Translations under genes and position numbers: made by a program | The notes under the pieces: model-generated | The model's input: the letters and a program-made list of their open reading frames with translations, nothing else | Told to the model about the DNA's origin: nothing | The model's database searches: none | Part shown: piece after piece, positions 61,308 to 64,000 of the stretch | Numbering within the stretch: position 1 is the first letter of the stretch | Layout: each line of letters starts with the position of its first letter | Source of the DNA: Photobacterium angustum | GTDB lineage: Bacteria; Pseudomonadota; Gammaproteobacteria; Enterobacterales; Vibrionaceae | Reading direction: 5' to 3' | DNA: 64,000 nucleotides | Assembly (NCBI RefSeq): GCF_002954615.1 | Contig: NZ_MSCJ01000003.1 | Location: 310,001 to 374,000, forward strand

Positions 61308-62425
61308 AAGGTGGAGAAAAAGCCATTGCCGCCGCGCATCGGCTTCAAGATCAAAAACGTCGCGGTCCAACCTCTCAACAACCTCTTGAGGTCGCTCAGA
61401 TAGCTGAACAGCTCGCTGGCGCAACAGACAGGGTGATGACAGAAGGCAGTGTTTACGATAAAGAGTTGGCAGCCCTTGCCATTAAACAGGCCGGAGGTGA
61501 TTTAATTGAGGCGATATTTTTACTTCGAGCTTATCGCACAACACTGCCAAGATTTGCTGTTACTGAGCCGTTACAAACTGAAAGTATGCGTATTGAGCGT
61601 CGAATTTCAGCGGCATATAAAGATCTCCCTGGGGGGCAGATACTGGGGCCTACTTACGATTATACCCACCGTTTACTTGATTTCACGCTACTGGCAGAAG
61701 GTGGTGAACAGGCGCATATCTGTAGCGAAATTGATGATAGAGAGCAATCACTGCATAACACTGAAATACCAGAGTTAAGCCCACAAGTCCTGCAGATTTT
61801 AGAGAAACTAGAGCTGGCAGTACAAGAGTCAGATAACGGGGAATTACCGGAAGATATAACCGTAACTCCACCTGCTTATCCTGCTAATCGAAGCGCAAGA
61901 TTACAACAACTATCACGATGTGATGAAGGGTTTTTACTTGCGCTTGGGTATTCGACACAACGCGGTTATGGACGCAATCATCCTTTCGCAGGTGAGATCC
62001 GGTCAGGCCAAGTGACATTAGAAATTATTCCTGAAGAATTAGGCTTTGCTATCGAAATTGGCGACATCGAATTGACAGAGTGTCAAATGATAAACGCATT
62101 TACAGGGAGTAAGACTGAAAAAGCCAAATTTACCCGAGGGTATGGAATTAGCTTTGGCTTTTCAGAACGCAAAGCGATGTCGATGGCACTGGTTGATCGT
62201 TCACTACAACATAAAGAGTACGATGAAGAGCCACAAGGTCCTGCTCAGGACGAAGAATTTGTTCTGTCACATGGCGATAATGTTGAAGCCTCCGGCTTTG
62301 TTAGCCATTTGAAACTTCCTCACTATGTTGATTTTCAATCTGAACTTGAATTGATTCGAAAATTACAAAAAGAGTATGACGAACAACAGAGTGAAATCAT
62401 CAAAGAGGGCCTTCATGATGTTTGA
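61292..62425 (+). CDS. phnI: C-P lyase core subunit PhnI (nucleosidase)
   Basis: 377 aa. PhnI exchanges the purine base of ATP for phosphonate with PhnG, H and L to form ribose-1-phosphonate-5-triphosphate. Recognisable: MYVAVKGGEKAIAAAHRL, RISAAYKDLPGGQILGPTYD, FLLALGYSTQRGYGRNHPF and GYGISFGFSERKAMSMAL. Overlaps both phnH and phnJ. Confidence 0.95.
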   Translation: MYVAVKGGEKAIAAAHRLQDQKRRGPTSQQPLEVAQIAEQLAGATDRVMTEGSVYDKELAALAIKQAGGDLIEAIFLLRAYRTTLPRFAVTEPLQTESMRIERRISAAYKDLPGGQILGPTYDYTHRLLDFTLLAEGGEQAHICSEIDDREQSLHNTEIPELSPQVLQILEKLELAVQESDNGELPEDITVTPPAYPANRSARLQQLSRCDEGFLLALGYSTQRGYGRNHPFAGEIRSGQVTLEIIPEELGFAIEIGDIELTECQMINAFTGSKTEKAKFTRGYGISFGFSERKAMSMALVDRSLQHKEYDEEPQGPAQDEEFVLSHGDNVEASGFVSHLKLPHYVDFQSELELIRKLQKEYDEQQSEIIKEGLHDV

Positions 62426-63293
62426 TTCAAACCAAACCGGTGGCTACAACTATGGCTACTTAGATGAGCAGACGAAAAGGATGATACGTCGAGCACTGCT
62501 AAAAGCGATTGCGATACCGGGTTATCAAGTGCCGTTTGGTGGGCGAGAAATGCCGATGCCTTATGGCTGGGGTACGGGAGGTATTCAAATCACAGCGGCA
62601 ATAATCGGACAGCAAGATGTGCTTAAAGTGATTGATCAGGGCGCTGACGATACGACCAATGCTGTTTCTATTCGCCAGTTCTTTAAAAAAGTGGCGGCGG
62701 TTAAAACGACCGAAAAAACCAGTTATGCGAGCTTAATTCAAACACGTCATCGCATTCCTGAGAAACCGTTGAATGAAGGGCAGATATTGATATATCAAGT
62801 TCCGATTCCTGAGCCATTACGTTTTATCGAGCCACGTGAAACAGAAACACGGAAAATGCATGAACTGGAAGAATATGGTGTGATGCATGTAAAACTGTAT
62901 GAAGACATTGCACGATATGGCCATATTTCAACGTCTTACGCTTACCCTGTTGAAGTGAATGGTCGATATATTACTGATCCTTCTCCGATCCCCAAGTTCG
63001 ATAATCCTAAAATGCATCAAATGCCAGCTCTACAACTGTTTGGGGCTGGCCGAGAAAAGCGGATTTATGCCATTCCGCCTTATACCGATGTGAAAAGCCT
63101 CGATTTTGATGATTACCCTTTTGAAATTCAGCAGTGGGATGAACCATGCAGTATTTGTGGCTCGACGGATAGCTTCTTAGACGAAGTCGTAACCGACGAT
63201 CAAGGAGGGAGAATGTTTGTCTGTTCAGATACGGATTATTGCCGTGAACAACAAGCGCTGCAAAAGAGTAAGGAGACGACATTGTGTCTTTAA
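62415..63293 (+). CDS. phnJ: C-P lyase, radical SAM subunit PhnJ
   Basis: Cleaves the carbon-phosphorus bond by a radical SAM mechanism, releasing the alkane and the cyclic phosphate. 292 aa from the ATG with GAGG 6 nt upstream; an adjacent ATG three bases on is also possible. Cys ligands C245, C248, C270 and C276 (CSIC...FVCSDTDYC) have the unusual PhnJ spacing, not CxxxCxxC. Overlaps the end of phnI. Confidence 0.95.
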   Translation: MMFDSNQTGGYNYGYLDEQTKRMIRRALLKAIAIPGYQVPFGGREMPMPYGWGTGGIQITAAIIGQQDVLKVIDQGADDTTNAVSIRQFFKKVAAVKTTEKTSYASLIQTRHRIPEKPLNEGQILIYQVPIPEPLRFIEPRETETRKMHELEEYGVMHVKLYEDIARYGHISTSYAYPVEVNGRYITDPSPIPKFDNPKMHQMPALQLFGAGREKRIYAIPPYTDVKSLDFDDYPFEIQQWDEPCSICGSTDSFLDEVVTDDQGGRMFVCSDTDYCREQQALQKSKETTLCL

Positions 63294-64000
63294 TGGATGT
63301 TGAAAATAGTCGGAATGAGGCGGTTGTTAATCAAACCAGTGAGGAATTACAACCTCTGCTTAAAGTGACGCAGCTGACGAAATTGTATCAAGCTGAGAAA
63401 GGCTGCCAAGAGATCGATTTTGAACTTTGGCCAGGTGAAGTATTGGGGATCGTTGGGGAATCAGGCTCGGGGAAAAGTACCTTACTCCGGGTTCTATCAG
63501 GCCGTGAAGTACCTGATAGTGGCGATGTTCAGTATCAAATTGACGCCAATCATAGTGTTAGCTTGTTTGGTTTGTCTGAAAGTGAACGTCGTCGTTTGTT
63601 GCGTACAGAGTGGGGAGTGGTACATCAGCATCCTATGGACGGTCTTCGTTCTAGAGTGTCTGCTGGTGGCAATATTGGCGAACGTTTAATGGCTGTTGGT
63701 AACAGACATTACGGTGATATTAGAGCACAAGCGATTGATTGGCTTGGGCAAGTTGAAATCCCCTTAGACCGAATTGATGATATGCCTATTACGTTCTCTG
63801 GCGGTATGCAACAACGCTTACAAATAGCACGAAATTTAGTGACTCATCCAAAGTTGGTATTTATGGATGAACCAACAGGTGGACTAGATGTATCTGTGCA
63901 AGCCCGACTCCTTGATTTGATTAGAAATTTAGTTGTTGATTTAGGGTTGTCTGTCGTCATTGTAACGCATGATCTTGCCGTTGCTCGTTTGCTTGCTCAT
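63284..64000 (+). CDS. phnK: C-P lyase ABC-type subunit PhnK (cut by window end)
   Basis: Incomplete: the frame runs off the window. A GTG at 63284 with GGAG 8 nt upstream is preferred; an in-frame ATG at 63293 overlaps the phnJ stop (TAATG). Walker A GIVGESGSGKST, RTEWGVVHQHPMDGLR, SAGGNIGERLMA, signature FSGGMQQRLQIARN, Walker B LVFMDEPTGGLD and VTHDLAVARLLAH are seen. PhnK binds the PhnGHIJ core. phnL and later genes are expected beyond the window. Confidence 0.94.
   Translation, partial: MSLMDVENSRNEAVVNQTSEELQPLLKVTQLTKLYQAEKGCQEIDFELWPGEVLGIVGESGSGKSTLLRVLSGREVPDSGDVQYQIDANHSVSLFGLSESERRRLLRTEWGVVHQHPMDGLRSRVSAGGNIGERLMAVGNRHYGDIRAQAIDWLGQVEIPLDRIDDMPITFSGGMQQRLQIARNLVTHPKLVFMDEPTGGLDVSVQARLLDLIRNLVVDLGLSVVIVTHDLAVARLLAH

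Overview
The window looks like a chromosomal segment of a marine Vibrionaceae-type gammaproteobacterium, with Photobacterium as the best guess. This rests on low GC, a dense tRNA operon, secreted chitin and beta-1,3-glucan hydrolases, trehalose PTS genes, a QseBC-like two-component system and a full phosphonate (C-P lyase) operon. Genus is inferred, not proven. LAYOUT. 1-5.3 kb: GH19 chitinase, then on the minus strand an LruC/GEVED surface protein and a lipoprotein. 5.3-5.85 kb: tRNA operon Ser-Thr-Tyr-Gly-Asn with promoter and terminator. 5.9-18.8 kb: accessory island holding unknown genes, a PIN-like nuclease, a four-TM protein, an XRE regulator, a DRT2-like antiviral reverse transcriptase preceded by a probable template ncRNA, a CPVC/HFRH zinc-motif protein, a serine recombinase, several very small membrane or basic peptides, and an SOS-regulated umuDC-like pair. 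18.8-30.5 kb: purine nucleoside phosphorylase, MFS transporter and Crp-like regulator; a 1723-residue three-module beta-1,3-glucanase; an ECF sigma factor with a small membrane protein. 30.5-33.1 kb: a second, nearly identical umuDC cassette, then a partial tRNA-Gly, a second tRNA-Asn and the same terminator again, so a 196-bp tRNA-derived direct repeat brackets about 27 kb. 33.1-35 kb: decayed genes, including a third broken umuC. 35-40 kb: diguanylate cyclase, then ygiW-like, outer membrane barrel, response regulator and sensor kinase. 40.3-43 kb: lipoprotein metalloprotease with three Ig-like repeats. 43.2-48.9 kb: duplicated-family small secreted proteins, including an array of seven tandem paralogs. 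49-53.5 kb: treR-treB-treC. 53.8-56.4 kb: second copy of an 80-aa secreted protein, a frameshifted iron alcohol dehydrogenase, an XRE paralog and a small lipoprotein. 56.8-64 kb: phnCDE-F-GHIJ-K, cut off inside phnK. HOW THE PARTS FIT. The island between the tRNA repeats combines phage defence (DRT2, probably PIN), error-prone SOS polymerases, a recombinase and multiple short repeats, the usual makeup of a mobile hotspot; no tyrosine integrase or transposase is visible. The most interesting items are the DRT2-like locus with a stop-free ncRNA frame, the seven-copy secreted family, the single-chain double UmuD, the duplicated 25-aa and 80-aa genes, and the three-catalytic-module glucanase. All product names come from reading sequence motifs; no database search was run.
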